Assembly (NCBI RefSeq): GCF_003182485.1
Contig: NZ_QGTX01000001.1
Span: 4,550,001-4,614,000, forward strand
Source of the DNA: Geodermatophilus normandii
Lineage (GTDB): Bacteria; Actinomycetota; Actinomycetes; Mycobacteriales; Geodermatophilaceae
Direction: 5' to 3'
Length of the DNA stretch: 64,000 nt
Positions 8,602 through 17,295 of the stretch are shown in pieces. Made by a program: the position numbers and the translations under genes. Numbering within the stretch: position 1 is the first letter of the stretch; every line of letters starts with the position of its first letter. The notes below the pieces were generated by a model. That model worked only from the letters and a program-made list of their open reading frames with translations, ran no database searches and was not told the origin of the DNA.

Positions 8602-9426
8602 TCAGTCCGCGAGCCCGCGGGTGAGCAGCACGACGGTGACGAACGTCCGGTAGAGCTCGACGGGGTCCGCGTCGGTGACGCGGACGTCGACGGCGCCGGC
8701 GCGTTCCACGCCGGCGATGCGGCACGCCATCTCCGCCAGGTCCGCGTTGCGGACGGTGATCTCCAGGGTGGCCGGGAGCTCGATCTGCGGCAGTCGCGCC
8801 GCGGAGAGGCCCCGCAGAGCGGCGGCGGCACGGGACCGGATGAGCGCGCAGGCCTCGTCCGGGTGCAGGCTCTCGGCCGCGAACCGCGTCACCGACCGCT
8901 TGACGACGGCGGCCTCGATCCCCGGGCACACCGCGCGGGCCTCCTCGGCGGTGGTGTCGTCGCCGGTGACCAGCACGACCGGGACGCCGTGGCCCAGCGC
9001 CACGAGCGCGTTGAGACCCGACTCCCCCACCTCGACGCCGTTCAGCCGCACGCGGGCGATCGCCGCCGGGTTGTAGGTGTGCGACAGCACCGAGGACGGG
9101 CCGCCCATCGAGCCGTGGTAGCTGACGAGGAAGACGGCGTCGAAGGACGCGTCCAGCCCCTCCATCATGTACGCCGGCTTGTGCCGGCCCGACAGGTAGC
9201 GGGCGCCGCCGAGCAGCTCGCCGGGCCGCAGGTTCTGCATCGACGAGTGCGAGTCGTTGACGAGGAACTCCGTCGCGCCGGCGTCCATCGCCCCGGCGAT
9301 CGCCGCGTTGACCTCGTCCTGCAGCAGGCGCCGGTAGTACTCGTACTCCGCCCCGGGACCGCGGCACTGTCCCCAGTCGACGACACCGGCGGTGCCCTCC
9401 ATGTCGGAGGAGAGGTAGACCTTCAC
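8602..9426 (-). CDS. M55-family D-aminopeptidase (DppA-like)
   Basis: A protein of 274 residues. GTG 9426 is preceded by GAGGA at suitable spacing and gives the canonical N-terminus KVYLSSDMEGTAGV, where the SDxEG residues bind the first zinc. Further family motifs are NDSH (near residue 58), HKPAYMMEG, and YHGSMGG. DppA enzymes form decameric rings and remove N-terminal D-amino acids, for example from D-Ala-D-Ala peptides released from cell wall. The length fits the family (about 270). It is divergently transcribed from the FAD-linked oxidase with only about 33 bases between starts, so the two promoters must overlap and may be co-controlled. Confidence 0.9.
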   Translation of the reverse strand: MKVYLSSDMEGTAGVVDWGQCRGPGAEYEYYRRLLQDEVNAAIAGAMDAGATEFLVNDSHSSMQNLRPGELLGGARYLSGRHKPAYMMEGLDASFDAVFLVSYHGSMGGPSSVLSHTYNPAAIARVRLNGVEVGESGLNALVALGHGVPVVLVTGDDTTAEEARAVCPGIEAAVVKRSVTRFAAESLHPDEACALIRSRAAAALRGLSAARLPQIELPATLEITVRNADLAEMACRIAGVERAGAVDVRVTDADPVELYRTFVTVVLLTRGLAD

Positions 9427-9459
9427 CGGCCCATCCTCGGCGGGGTGTTTCCTGTCCGG

Positions 9460-10859
9460 GTGACCACCCTCTCCACCGGGGTCGTCGGGGCCCTGCTGGC
9501 CGCCCTGCCCGCCGACCGCGTCCTGCTCGACGACGACGTCCTCGCCTCCTACCGGCACGACGAGGCCGAGTGGGCGCCGGCCGGGCGGCCGCTGGCCGTC
9601 GTCCGCCCGCGCGAGGCCCGGGAGGTCCAGGCCGCCGTCCGGGCGTGCCTCGGGCACCGGGTGCCGGTGGTGACCCGCGGCGCCGGGACCGGCCTGTCCG
9701 GCGGCGCCAACGCCGTCGACGGCTGCGTCGTCGTCTCCACCGAGGCCATGCGCGAGATCCGGGTGATCGACCCGGTCGAGCGCTACGCCGTCGTCCAGCC
9801 CGGCGTGGTCAACGACGACCTGCGGGCCGCCTGCGCCGCGCGGGGCCTCTGGTACCCGCCGGACCCGGCCAGCGCCCCCTGGTCGACCATCGGCGGCAAC
9901 GTGGCCACCAACGCAGGCGGGCTGTGCTGCGTGAAGTACGGCGTCACCCGCGACTACGTGCTCGAGCTCGAGGTGGTCACCGGCACCGGCGAGCTGGTGC
10001 GGCTGGGCCGGCGGACGGCCAAGGGCGTCGTCGGCTACGACCTGGTCGGGCTCATGGTGGGCTCGGAGGGCACGCTCGGGATCGTCACCGAGGTCACCGT
10101 GCGGCTGCGCCCGGCCCGCCCCGCCGAGCGGACCGTCGTCGGGTACTTCGCCTCCGTGGTCGACGCCGGGCGCGCGGTGGAGGCGATCGGCGCCGCGGGG
10201 ATCGTGCCGTCGGCGCTGGAGCTGGTCGACCGGCACTGCCTGGCCGCCGTCGACGCGTGGAAGAACACGGGCCTGTCGGTCGACGCCGACGTCGTCCTCC
10301 TCGGCCGCGCCGACGCCCCGGGCGAGGCCGGCGACGCCGAGGCCGCCGGCATGCTGCGCTGCTTCGAGGACGCCGGCGCCACCTGGGCCGCCGCCTCCAC
10401 CGACGCCGAGGAGGCCGAGGCGCTGTTCACCGCCCGCCGGCTGGCCTATCCGGCCGTCGAGCGGCTGGGGCCGGTGCTCACCGAGGACGTGTGCGTGCCC
10501 AAGGCCGCCGTCCCGGAGATGCTGGCCCGGATCGAGGCGGCGGCGCAGCGCAACGACGTCCTGATCGCCAACATCGCACACGCTGGCGACGGCAACCTGC
10601 ACCCGCTGCTGATCACCCCGCCCGGCGACGACGCGGCGCGCGAGCGGGCGCAGGTGGCGTTCACCGAGATCATGGCCGACGCCGTGGACCTCGGCGGGAC
10701 GGTGACCGGCGAGCACGGCGTCGGCCTGCTCAAGCGCTCCGGGCTGGCGCTGGAGCAGAGCCCGGCGGTGGTCGCCATGCAGCGCGCGGTGAAGGCCGCC
10801 CTCGACCCGCACGGCATCCTCAACCCCGCAAGGTCCTGCCCGACGAGGTGCCGGCGTGA
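9460..10859 (+). CDS. FAD-linked oxidase (glycolate/D-lactate dehydrogenase GlcD type), frameshifted near the end
   Basis: FAD-binding PCMH-type flavoprotein of about 466 residues. It has the FAD site VVTRGAGTGLSGGANA, PGVVNDDL, GGNVATNAGGLCCVKYGVT, and the C-terminal FAD-oxidase motifs HAGDGNLHP and GGTVTGEHGVGLLK. The family end HGILNPGKVL is broken: one base is missing at 10824-10829 (ccccgca for ccccggca). The frame as written runs on for a further 590 codons of nonsense; with the base restored it ends in GKVLPDEVPA at TGA 10857-10859. That stop overlaps the GTG of the hydrolase gene (GTGA), which supports the repaired reading. GTG 9460 is the chosen start; GTG 9445 is possible. It oxidises a 2-hydroxyacid; glycolate or D-lactate are likely substrates. 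Confidence 0.85.
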
Positions 10860-11740
10860 GCGCGCCGCAGGCCGTCGAGGTCGCGCGGCCCGGCGGTCGC
10901 ACCGTGCACGTGCGGCGCCGGCCGGGCAGCACGCCGCCGGTGCTGGCGGTGCACGGGCTGAGCAGCACCGGCGGGCTGTGGGAGTGGGTGCTCGAGGAGG
11001 CGCCCGACCTGGACCTGGTCGCCCCCGACCTCAGCGGCCGCGGGCTGAGCACGCCCCGCTCCGACGTCTCCACGATGGCCGGGCACGCCGAGGACCAGCT
11101 GGCGGTCCTCGACGCCCTCGGCCTGGAGCGGGTCGACGTCGTGGGCATGTCGCTCGGGGCGTTCATCGCCGTCCAGCTGGCGGCCGCGCACCCCGACCGA
11201 ATGCGCACCCTGACCCTGCTCGACGGCGGCGTGCCCGTGGTCCGGCGCCCCACCGGCCGCGACCAGCTCGAGGCCGCCTTCGCCGACCGGCTCGGCCGGC
11301 TGGCCACCGACTGGCCCGACCTCGCCACCTACGCCGGGTACCTGGTGGCGACCACCGCGCCGCTGCTCGACCCCACCGACCCCCTGCTGGCCCGCTGCCT
11401 CGCCCGCGACCTCGAGCGCGGGGCCGACGGCGGCCGGGTGCGGCTGGACGGCCGGGTCCTGGTCGACGACGCCGCCGACGTCTTCCTCACCGACGCCGCC
11501 GCCGCGGCGCTGGCCGCGCTGCGGGTGCCGACCCAGCTGCTCTACGCGGAGTGGAGCGCGGGCGCCGGGACGCCGCCGGCCTGCACGACCGACGAGGTGG
11601 CCGCGGTGGTCGCCGCGCACGGGTCGCTCGTGCAGGCCGAGCTGCTGCCCGGCCACGACCACGCCGGTGTGGTCGTGACGCGGACCGGCGCCGCGGCGTC
11701 GGTGGCGGCGCTGCGCCGCTCGCTGGCCCGCGCCGCCTGA
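10856..11740 (+). CDS. Alpha/beta hydrolase
   Basis: A 294-residue alpha/beta-hydrolase. The oxyanion region is VHGLSSTGG, the nucleophile elbow GMSLGA places Ser near residue 100, and a C-terminal GHDHAGVV supplies the catalytic His; the acid is probably in the preceding strand region. No signal peptide is present, so it is cytoplasmic. Its GTG overlaps the rebuilt stop of the FAD-linked oxidase, so the two are likely made together. An esterase or lactonase feeding the hydroxyacid oxidase is plausible but only inferred from position. Confidence 0.85.
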   Translation: MSAPQAVEVARPGGRTVHVRRRPGSTPPVLAVHGLSSTGGLWEWVLEEAPDLDLVAPDLSGRGLSTPRSDVSTMAGHAEDQLAVLDALGLERVDVVGMSLGAFIAVQLAAAHPDRMRTLTLLDGGVPVVRRPTGRDQLEAAFADRLGRLATDWPDLATYAGYLVATTAPLLDPTDPLLARCLARDLERGADGGRVRLDGRVLVDDAADVFLTDAAAAALAALRVPTQLLYAEWSAGAGTPPACTTDEVAAVVAAHGSLVQAELLPGHDHAGVVVTRTGAAASVAALRRSLARAA

Positions 11741-11775
11741 CCCCGGGGCCGGATCCGCCGTCACCGGATCCGCCG

Positions 11776-12318
11776 TCAGTGGTACGCGTGCACGACGGCG
11801 TGGCCGAGGCCTCGCCCCATGAGCCAGCGGTTGACCGGCAGGGTGACGACGAAGGCCACCGCGAGGGCGGCGGCCAGCGACAGCCAGAACAGCGCCGAGG
11901 ACAGCCCCGCCTCCATGGCGCCGGGCACGCCGACCAGGACGGCGTTGTCGACGAGCTCCATGACGGCGATGGAGACGGTGTCAGCCGCCAGCGCCACCCG
12001 GAGCGCCGCGCGGAACGTCAGGCCGGCGCGCAGGACGCCACGCATCGTGAGGGCGTAGCCGAAGACGAAGGCCAGCGCGACGGCCAGGACGACGGTGGCC
12101 GCCATGGACCAGCCGAGTGCGGTGCCGATCACCACGCCGAGCACCTCGCCGATGGCGCAGCCGGTGAGGCAGTGCAGCGTCGCCTGGGCGGCCGTGCCCC
12201 AGGAGACCCGGCCGGCCGCGGGGCGCCCGTGGTGGTGACCGGTGCCGGCAGGACCGCCGGGGTCGTGACCGGTGTGGGGATCGGGTGTGTGCACCTGGTG
12301 GGTGTGCTCGGTGTTCAT
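11776..12318 (-). CDS. DUF4396 membrane protein with His-rich N-terminus
   Basis: A 180-residue protein. The ATG at 12318 follows AAGGAGGC at six-base spacing. The first 40 residues are rich in His (HTHQVHTPDPHTGHD, GHHHGRP), then come about four hydrophobic helices with CLTGCAIGEVLG, FVFGYALTMRG and MELVDNAV, typical of DUF4396. The His tail and the CxxxC pair suggest metal sensing or transport. A strong CsoR-type inverted repeat lies about 30 bases upstream of the start, so the gene is likely metal- or sulfide-induced. No permease or ATPase lies beside it. The biochemical role is not known. Confidence 0.8.
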   Translation of the reverse strand: MNTEHTHQVHTPDPHTGHDPGGPAGTGHHHGRPAAGRVSWGTAAQATLHCLTGCAIGEVLGVVIGTALGWSMAATVVLAVALAFVFGYALTMRGVLRAGLTFRAALRVALAADTVSIAVMELVDNAVLVGVPGAMEAGLSSALFWLSLAAALAVAFVVTLPVNRWLMGRGLGHAVVHAYH

Positions 12319-12347
12319 GATGCCTCCTTCGTGGACGACGTCCGGTA

Positions 12348-12362
12348 TACCCCCCAGGGGTA
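12348..12362. promoter_or_regulatory. CsoR/RicR-like operator
   Basis: A perfect inverted repeat TACCCC-CCA-GGGGTA, preceded by gta, lies 30 bases upstream of the DUF4396 start. It has the G-tract dyad typical of operators bound by the CsoR/RicR/CstR family (copper or persulfide sensors). No csoR gene is in the window, so the regulator would act from elsewhere. The overlap with a tatac box suggests repression by promoter occlusion. Confidence 0.55.
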
Positions 12363-12382
12363 CCTGGCGCAACCCCCGGACG

Positions 12383-12424
12383 CCCCACCGCCTCCCGTCC
12401 CGGGCGGGGAGGGAGGCGGTGGGG
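12383..12424 (-). terminator. Hairpin terminator after the sigma factor gene
   Basis: A perfect 14-bp stem, ccccaccgcctccc (12383-12396) with gggaggcggtgggg (12411-12424), loop of 14. It lies between the end of the sigma factor gene and the start of the co-directional DUF4396 gene, so it should insulate the operator-controlled gene. There is no U tract, as is usual in high-GC actinobacteria. Confidence 0.65.
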
Positions 12425-12439
12425 TGAGCCGGTGGAGGA

Positions 12440-13441
12440 TCAGCCGGCAGCGGGCTCCGCGTCCGGCGTCGCCGGCAGGCCGAGCCGGGCGAACAGGTCG
12501 TTGTCCAGGTCGAGGAAGCTCGTCTGGTGCCGGATGCGGCCGTCCTCGATCTCCAGGACGTGCAGCGCCCACGGCGCGTGTCCGCCGTCGGGCGTCGGCC
12601 GCCACTGGGCGACCGCCGGGCAGCCGTTGGCCTCGGTGAGCAGCACCCGGGAGTTGCGGCACCCGCTGCCGGGGCCGAGCATCCAGGTGCCGATGTCGGC
12701 GGCACTGCCCAGCCACATCTCGAACGGCGGCATGTGCTGGGTCGCGTCCTCGTGCAGGAGGGCGACGAAGGCGTCGATGTCGTAGCGCTCGAAGGCGTCG
12801 ACGTAGCGGGCCAGCAGGTCGCGGTGGTCGGCGTCGAGGGGCCGCTCCTCCGGGGTGCCGCCCATCGCCGCCAGCGTGGCGCGCGCCCGCTGCAGGGCGC
12901 TGTTGACCGAGGCGACCGTGGTCTCGAGCAGGACGGCGACCTCGTCGGCGTGCCAGCGCAGCACGTCGCGCAGCAGCAGCACGGCGCGCTGCCGCGGCGG
13001 CAGGTGCTGCAGCGCGGCCACGAAGGCCAGCCGCACCGACTCGCGGGCCACCGCGCGCTCGGCCGGGTCGCCGTCCTCGGGCAGGACCGCACGGTCGAGG
13101 ACCGGCTCGACCCACGCCTCGGCCGGCCGCTTGGCCGCCAGGGACGCCTCGACCGGTGACCACGGCGAGCCGGACAGGTCCATCGGCAGCGCCCGGCGCT
13201 GCCGGCCCGACAGCTGGTCGAGGCAGACGTTGGTGGCGATCCGGTACAGCCAGGACCGCAGCGACGAGCGGCCCTCGAACGAGCCGAAGCTCTTCCAGGC
13301 GCGGACCAGGGTCTCCTGCACCGCGTCGTCGGCGTCGAAGGACGACCCGAGCATCCGGTAGCAGTAGCCGGTCAGCTCCCTCCGGTGCTCGAGCAACCGC
13401 GGGTCGAGCCCGTCGGCCACCCCGCTCAGCACGCTGGTCAC
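12440..13441 (-). CDS. ECF sigma factor with SnoaL-like C-terminal domain (SigG/TIGR02960 type)
   Basis: About 333 residues. Region 2 is visible as YCYRMLGSSFDADDAVQETL and SLRSWLYRIATNVCLDQL (residues 25-80); region 4 as LPPRQRAVLLLRDVLRWHADE and TTVASVNSALQRAR (residues 145-195). A further 130-residue domain (YVDAFERYDIDAFVALLHED, WLGSAADIGTWM) has the SnoaL/NTF2 look found in the SigG-like and ECF41-like groups, where it tunes promoter binding. The length fits TIGR02960. No anti-sigma gene is adjacent, in keeping with those groups. Start choice: GTG 13441 at 11 bases from GAGGAG, or GTG 13450 very close to it. Confidence 0.85.
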   Translation of the reverse strand: MTSVLSGVADGLDPRLLEHRRELTGYCYRMLGSSFDADDAVQETLVRAWKSFGSFEGRSSLRSWLYRIATNVCLDQLSGRQRRALPMDLSGSPWSPVEASLAAKRPAEAWVEPVLDRAVLPEDGDPAERAVARESVRLAFVAALQHLPPRQRAVLLLRDVLRWHADEVAVLLETTVASVNSALQRARATLAAMGGTPEERPLDADHRDLLARYVDAFERYDIDAFVALLHEDATQHMPPFEMWLGSAADIGTWMLGPGSGCRNSRVLLTEANGCPAVAQWRPTPDGGHAPWALHVLEIEDGRIRHQTSFLDLDNDLFARLGLPATPDAEPAAG

Positions 13442-13530
13442 GCGGACCACCTCTCCTCGTCGGCTCCCCGTCGGCGGGCGTCAGTCCACCACGCGGCACC
13501 GACGGAACGGGAGTCCCCGACGGCGGGGTG

Positions 13531-15165
13531 CTACTGGTAGCTGATCAGCTGGGGACGCGGCGAGACCTGCGCGATCGTCTCCTCCGGCGTGAGCATCGGC
13601 AGGTCCTCGTCGTAGAAGTTCTTCCAGCCCCAGGCGAGCCCCTCCGGGCCGATCCCGTGCAGCACCCGCCACGTGTCCTGCTTGGCTCCCTGACCTCCCT
13701 GGCCGTCGGCGTGCACCATGACCGCGACCTCGTCACGGGACAGGTCCACCTGCTCGCGGCCGGGGATCATGTCGACGCGGAACTGGTGCAGCACCAGCAG
13801 CTTCTGCGGCAGCCGGTTCTCGCGGGTCAGGTCGGCCAGCCAGGTCACCACCCGGTTGACCTCCTCGACGCCCACCGAGCCGATCTGGGTGAGGTGCACC
13901 TGGTTCGGCGTCAGCCGCCACTCCGGGTCCAGCGCCAGCCCGACGTACGGCAGCTCCAGGAGCTCGCGGTAGCGCTCGGCCTGGGTCACGAAGTCGGTGC
14001 GGCCCGGCTGCAGGTCCAGGACGACGTAGAGACCGGCCGCGCCCGCGGTCTCCACCCACGGCCGGAGCTGCTCGATCGGCGCCTCGTAGGAGTAGTCGTT
14101 CTCCTCGGTCGGGAACTCCGAGGCGACCGTCGCGATGATCTCGAAGGCCGGGACGACGGTGGCGTCGGGGACCAGCGCCTCGTAGGGCGCGGCGGTGTCG
14201 CGGGCCCGCTGGACGGCGGCGTCGGCGTCCTGCTCCCCCAGGACGCCGAGCGAGCCGGTGCCCGGGTGCCCGTAGAGGGCGACCATGAAGTGCTGCGGGA
14301 AGAGCGTCTGCCCGCCGCCGGGCAGCTGCGTGCCGGTGGCGGCGGTCTCGACCTTCCAGTCCAGGCCGTCCTCGGCGCCGAAGCCGGTCCCGAGCGCGAC
14401 GACGGTCTCCGCTCCGGACACGGCGTCGACGGCGTCGGCGGAGGCGCGCGGGTCGGTCTGCCCGCCGGTCACCGACACGCTCGCGCCGGCGGCCCGGGCG
14501 GTGGCGACGCCGGCCAGCGACTCGGCGGTGCCGGAGGCGAGGACCACCGTGGAATCCAGCGGCTCGGCACGGGTCACCGACGGCAGCTCCCCGTCGGCCT
14601 GGCCCTCGGCCGGCTCGGCGTCCTCGGGGCGCAGCGCGGCGGGCGCGTCGGGGTCGAGCGCCGCGACGGCGGCCGCGTCACCGTCGGCCGGCACGGGCTC
14701 GGCGTCGGCGAGGTCCAGCCCGGTGGCGGCGGAGACGGCCTCGGCGCTGGCCGGGACGGCGACGACCTCGGCCTCGCCGGGCGCGGAGTCGGCGCCCACG
14801 GCGAGGACGGTCCGCGCGCCCAGCCGGTCGAGCTCCTCGGCGACGGCGTCGTCGGACCCCTCGCCCTCCGGGTCGAGCAGCAGCGGCACGCCCAGGCCGA
14901 CGGCGGCCGAGGCGCCCAGCAGCGTGGCCGCGCGGTCGCCGTCCGGCGCGACGACGACCACGCCGGCCTCGTCGAACAGCGCGCGGCTGGCGCTGACGGC
15001 GGAGGCCACGGGCTCGGCGTCGGCCACGAGGGTCAGCCGCTGGTCGGGCGCGGACGTCGCCACCGCCGCCGCCTCGCCGTCCTCGTCTCCCCCGGCCGCC
15101 GAGGACGTGCAGCCGGCGGCCAGGAGGAGGGCACTGAGCACGACCGGCACCGCCCTGGGACGCAT
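13531..15165 (-). CDS. Large secreted lipoprotein, possible cell-wall-binding-like repeats plus TIM-barrel-like C-terminus
   Basis: A 544-residue lipoprotein. ATG 15165 follows GGAGGT, and the signal peptide ends in the lipobox LLAAGC with Cys19. Residues 30-260 are Ala/Asp-rich and contain repeating units (LLGASAAVGLGVPLLLDP, RTVLAVG, STVVLASG) that recall CW_binding_2-type Rossmann-like repeats. Residues 280-544 form a conserved-looking domain with FMVALYGHPGTGSLGVLG, GLYVVLDLQPGRTDFV, YVGLALDPEWR, MIPGREQVD and WGWKNFYDED, which reads like a glycosidase-type barrel with acidic residues at strand ends. I do not know a characterised homologue. It is predicted to be anchored outside the cytoplasmic membrane and to act on an extracellular or wall component. 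Confidence 0.75.
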   Translation of the reverse strand: MRPRAVPVVLSALLLAAGCTSSAAGGDEDGEAAAVATSAPDQRLTLVADAEPVASAVSASRALFDEAGVVVVAPDGDRAATLLGASAAVGLGVPLLLDPEGEGSDDAVAEELDRLGARTVLAVGADSAPGEAEVVAVPASAEAVSAATGLDLADAEPVPADGDAAAVAALDPDAPAALRPEDAEPAEGQADGELPSVTRAEPLDSTVVLASGTAESLAGVATARAAGASVSVTGGQTDPRASADAVDAVSGAETVVALGTGFGAEDGLDWKVETAATGTQLPGGGQTLFPQHFMVALYGHPGTGSLGVLGEQDADAAVQRARDTAAPYEALVPDATVVPAFEIIATVASEFPTEENDYSYEAPIEQLRPWVETAGAAGLYVVLDLQPGRTDFVTQAERYRELLELPYVGLALDPEWRLTPNQVHLTQIGSVGVEEVNRVVTWLADLTRENRLPQKLLVLHQFRVDMIPGREQVDLSRDEVAVMVHADGQGGQGAKQDTWRVLHGIGPEGLAWGWKNFYDEDLPMLTPEETIAQVSPRPQLISYQ

Positions 15166-15320
15166 GGGGACCTCCGTCCGCCGGGCACGTGGCCGCGCGG
15201 GGGCGCGGCGCCGTCGGCACGCTCCGGCAGGCTCCGACAGTAGCCAGGACCCTGGGCAACGGCGCTCCGCGACCGGGAGCATCGGGTCCGCGGCGCCGCG
15301 CCGACGACCCCGTCCGCCGG

Positions 15321-15515
15321 CTGACCCCGCGGGAGCGGGAGGTGCTCGGGCCGATCGCCGAGGGGCACTCCGACACCGCGATCGCCCGGCAGCTCGTGGT
15401 CACCCCCGGCGCCGTGGAGAAGCACACCCGGCGGATCTTCGCCGAGCCCGGCCTCGCACCCGACGAGGAGCGCAACAGCCGGGTCATGGCGACGCCGGCC
15501 TACCTGCGGGGCTGA
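15321..15515 (+). pseudogene. LuxR-type HTH fragment
   Basis: About 64 codons, starting LTPREREVLGPIAEGHSDTA and including TPGAVEKHTRRIFAE, match the HTH of NarL-type response regulators of this group. The open frame starts only shortly upstream (15189) and no receiver domain can fit before the divergent lipoprotein gene. The end (ERNSRVMATPAYLRG) is degenerate against the usual RVLAVLAYL pattern. Probably the remnant of a broken regulator, or just possibly a small stand-alone HTH protein. It overlaps the convergent MarR gene end by 16 bases. Confidence 0.5.
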
Positions 15516-15928
15516 CCGGGGGCCTCCCGCTCGAGGTTCGCCACCATCCGGGCCAGGCCGGCGACGGTCGCCGCGTACTCCTCGGCCGACAGCCCCTCGG
15601 CGACGCGGCGGCGGAACGCGGCGACCGCGCCCGCCAGCCGGCCGTGCGCCGCCCGGCCGTCGGAGGTCAGCGCGAGCCGACCCGCGCCCTCCTCCACCCA
15701 GCCGCGGGCGGCGAGGTCGGCGACGACGCCGTCGACCCGGCCCGGCGTCGCGAACGACGTGAGGGCGGTGGCGAGCTCCCGGCGCGTCGACGGGCCGGAG
15801 GCGAGGGAGTCGAGCACCTGCCAGTGCCGGCGGGAGAGCCCCTCGGCCGCGACGACGTCGTCGAGGCCCCGCTCGAGCAGCTCGTCGAGCCGCTTGACCC
15901 ACCACCCGACCGGCCGCTGCTGCTGCAC
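15500..15928 (-). CDS. MarR-family transcription regulator
   Basis: A 142-residue winged-helix protein. The pattern WWVKRLDELLERGLDDVV, then LSRRHWQVLDSLASGPSTRRELA, VDGVVADLAARGWVEE, and a C-terminal helix LSAEEYAATVAGLARMVANLE, is typical of MarR dimers. The start GTG 15928 has no strong Shine-Dalgarno sequence and may be leaderless. It is divergent from the Eis-like gene with about 60 bases between starts, so it may control that gene and itself. The ligand is unknown. Confidence 0.8.
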   Translation of the reverse strand: MQQQRPVGWWVKRLDELLERGLDDVVAAEGLSRRHWQVLDSLASGPSTRRELATALTSFATPGRVDGVVADLAARGWVEEGAGRLALTSDGRAAHGRLAGAVAAFRRRVAEGLSAEEYAATVAGLARMVANLEREAPGQPRR

Positions 15929-15990
15929 CCCGGGATGCTCGCACCGGAACGCGGTCGCGGGCCGTCGTCCCCTCCCGGTAGACAGCGGGG

Positions 15991-17232
15991 GTGACCGATC
16001 CCGCTGACCTCCGCCCCGTCACCACCGAGGAGTGGCCGGCCTTCAGCCGGGCGATGCTCGAGGTCTTCGGCGACGAGCCGGTCGGGGACTTCACCGAGAC
16101 CCCGCCGCCGGTGGCCGAGCTCGACCGCTCCCTGGGCCTGTGGGCCGACGACGGCCGGGTGGCCGCCACGGCCGGCATCTACAGCCGGCAGCTCACCGTG
16201 CCCGGCGCCGTCGTGCCGTGCGCGGGCGTCACCTGGGTGACCGTCTCCCCCACGCACCGCCGCCGCGGCGTGCTCACCGCGGTCATGCGGCGCCAGCTCA
16301 CCGAGCTGCACGAGCGGGGCGGTGAGCCGCTGGCCGGGCTCTGGGCCTCCGAGGGCGGCATCTACGGCCGGTTCGGGTACGCGGTGGCGACCCAGCGGGG
16401 CAACCTGCGCGGCCGCACGCGGGAGATGTCCTTCCGTCCCGACGTCGACCTCGGCACGGGCGCGGTGGCGCCGGTCGACGCCGACGCCTACCGGGCCGGC
16501 GCCGCGCGGGTGCACGAGGCGCTGCGCCGCTGGGTCCCCGGGAACATGGAGCGCGACGAGCGCTGGTGGGGCCGGCTGCTGCGCGACCCCGCCGAGCACC
16601 GCCACGGCGCGAGCGCGCGCCGGTTCCTCCTGCACCGCGAGGCCGACGGGGAGGTGAGCGGGTACGCCGCCTTCCGCGTGCGGTCGCGCTGGACCGACGA
16701 CGAGCAGCCCGACGGCACCGTCGTCGTCGACGAGGTGCGGGCCCGCAGCACGCCCGCCTACGCGGCGCTGTGGCGGTACCTGCTCGACCTCGACCTGGTG
16801 CGGTCGGTGGAGGCCGGCCACGCCCCGGCCGAGGACCCGCTGCGCCACCTGCTGGCCGACCCGCGGGCGCTGCACGCCCGGCCGCTGGACGGGCTGTGGC
16901 TGCGGCTGGTCGACGTGGGCCGGGCGCTCGCGGCCCGCCGCTACCCCGCGCCGATCGACATGGTGCTCGAGGTGCGCGACCGGTTCTGCCCCTGGAACGA
17001 CGGGCGCTGGTGGCTGCGCGGGCACCCGGCCGGCGCCTTCTGCGCCCCCACCGACGGCGACCCCGACCTGGTGGTCGACGTCGAGGCGCTGGCCGCGGCC
17101 TACCTCGGCGGCGTCTCGCTGGGCACGCTGCAGGCGGCCGGCCGGGTCACCGAGGTGAGCCCCGGCGCGGTCACCCAGGCGGCGACGGCGTTCTCGTGGC
17201 CGGTGAGCCCGTACTGCCCCGACCAGTTCTAG
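15991..17232 (+). CDS. Eis-like GNAT N-acetyltransferase
   Basis: A 413-residue three-domain acetyltransferase of the Eis type. The N-terminal GNAT core holds the acetyl-CoA loop VTWVTVSPTHRRRGVLTAVM (residues 85-104); a second GNAT-like domain follows, then a C-terminal SCP2-like domain ([33 protein letters not shown]). The protein ends in Phe, like M. tuberculosis Eis, whose C-terminal carboxylate serves as general base. Eis enzymes acetylate lysines and aminoglycosides at several positions. The gene starts at GTG 15991, next to the divergent MarR gene. A repeat-type hairpin follows the stop. Confidence 0.85.
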   Translation: MTDPADLRPVTTEEWPAFSRAMLEVFGDEPVGDFTETPPPVAELDRSLGLWADDGRVAATAGIYSRQLTVPGAVVPCAGVTWVTVSPTHRRRGVLTAVMRRQLTELHERGGEPLAGLWASEGGIYGRFGYAVATQRGNLRGRTREMSFRPDVDLGTGAVAPVDADAYRAGAARVHEALRRWVPGNMERDERWWGRLLRDPAEHRHGASARRFLLHREADGEVSGYAAFRVRSRWTDDEQPDGTVVVDEVRARSTPAYAALWRYLLDLDLVRSVEAGHAPAEDPLRHLLADPRALHARPLDGLWLRLVDVGRALAARRYPAPIDMVLEVRDRFCPWNDGRWWLRGHPAGAFCAPTDGDPDLVVDVEALAAAYLGGVSLGTLQAAGRVTEVSPGAVTQAATAFSWPVSPYCPDQF

Positions 17233-17289
17233 AAGGACCCCGTCCTCCCCACCCTTCGCGAGCTCAGGGCGGGACCCGGGACGGGGCCG
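17232..17289. repeat. 3'-end hairpin repeat, family A copy 1
   Basis: A 58-base unit identical to 37202-37259, starting at the last base of the stop codon. It folds as an outer stem CCCCGTCC/GGACGGGG and an inner stem CCCACCCT/AGGGCGGG around loop tcgcgagctc. It lies between convergent eis-like and rpiB genes and probably ends transcription in both directions. Confidence 0.75.
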
Positions 17290-17295
17290 AGGGCC

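Noticed and set aside
8863..12639. A 1258-codon plus-strand open frame
   Set aside because: Only 9460-10823 is real (the FAD-linked oxidase); the rest is out-of-frame reading through the hydrolase and DUF4396 regions after the one-base loss.
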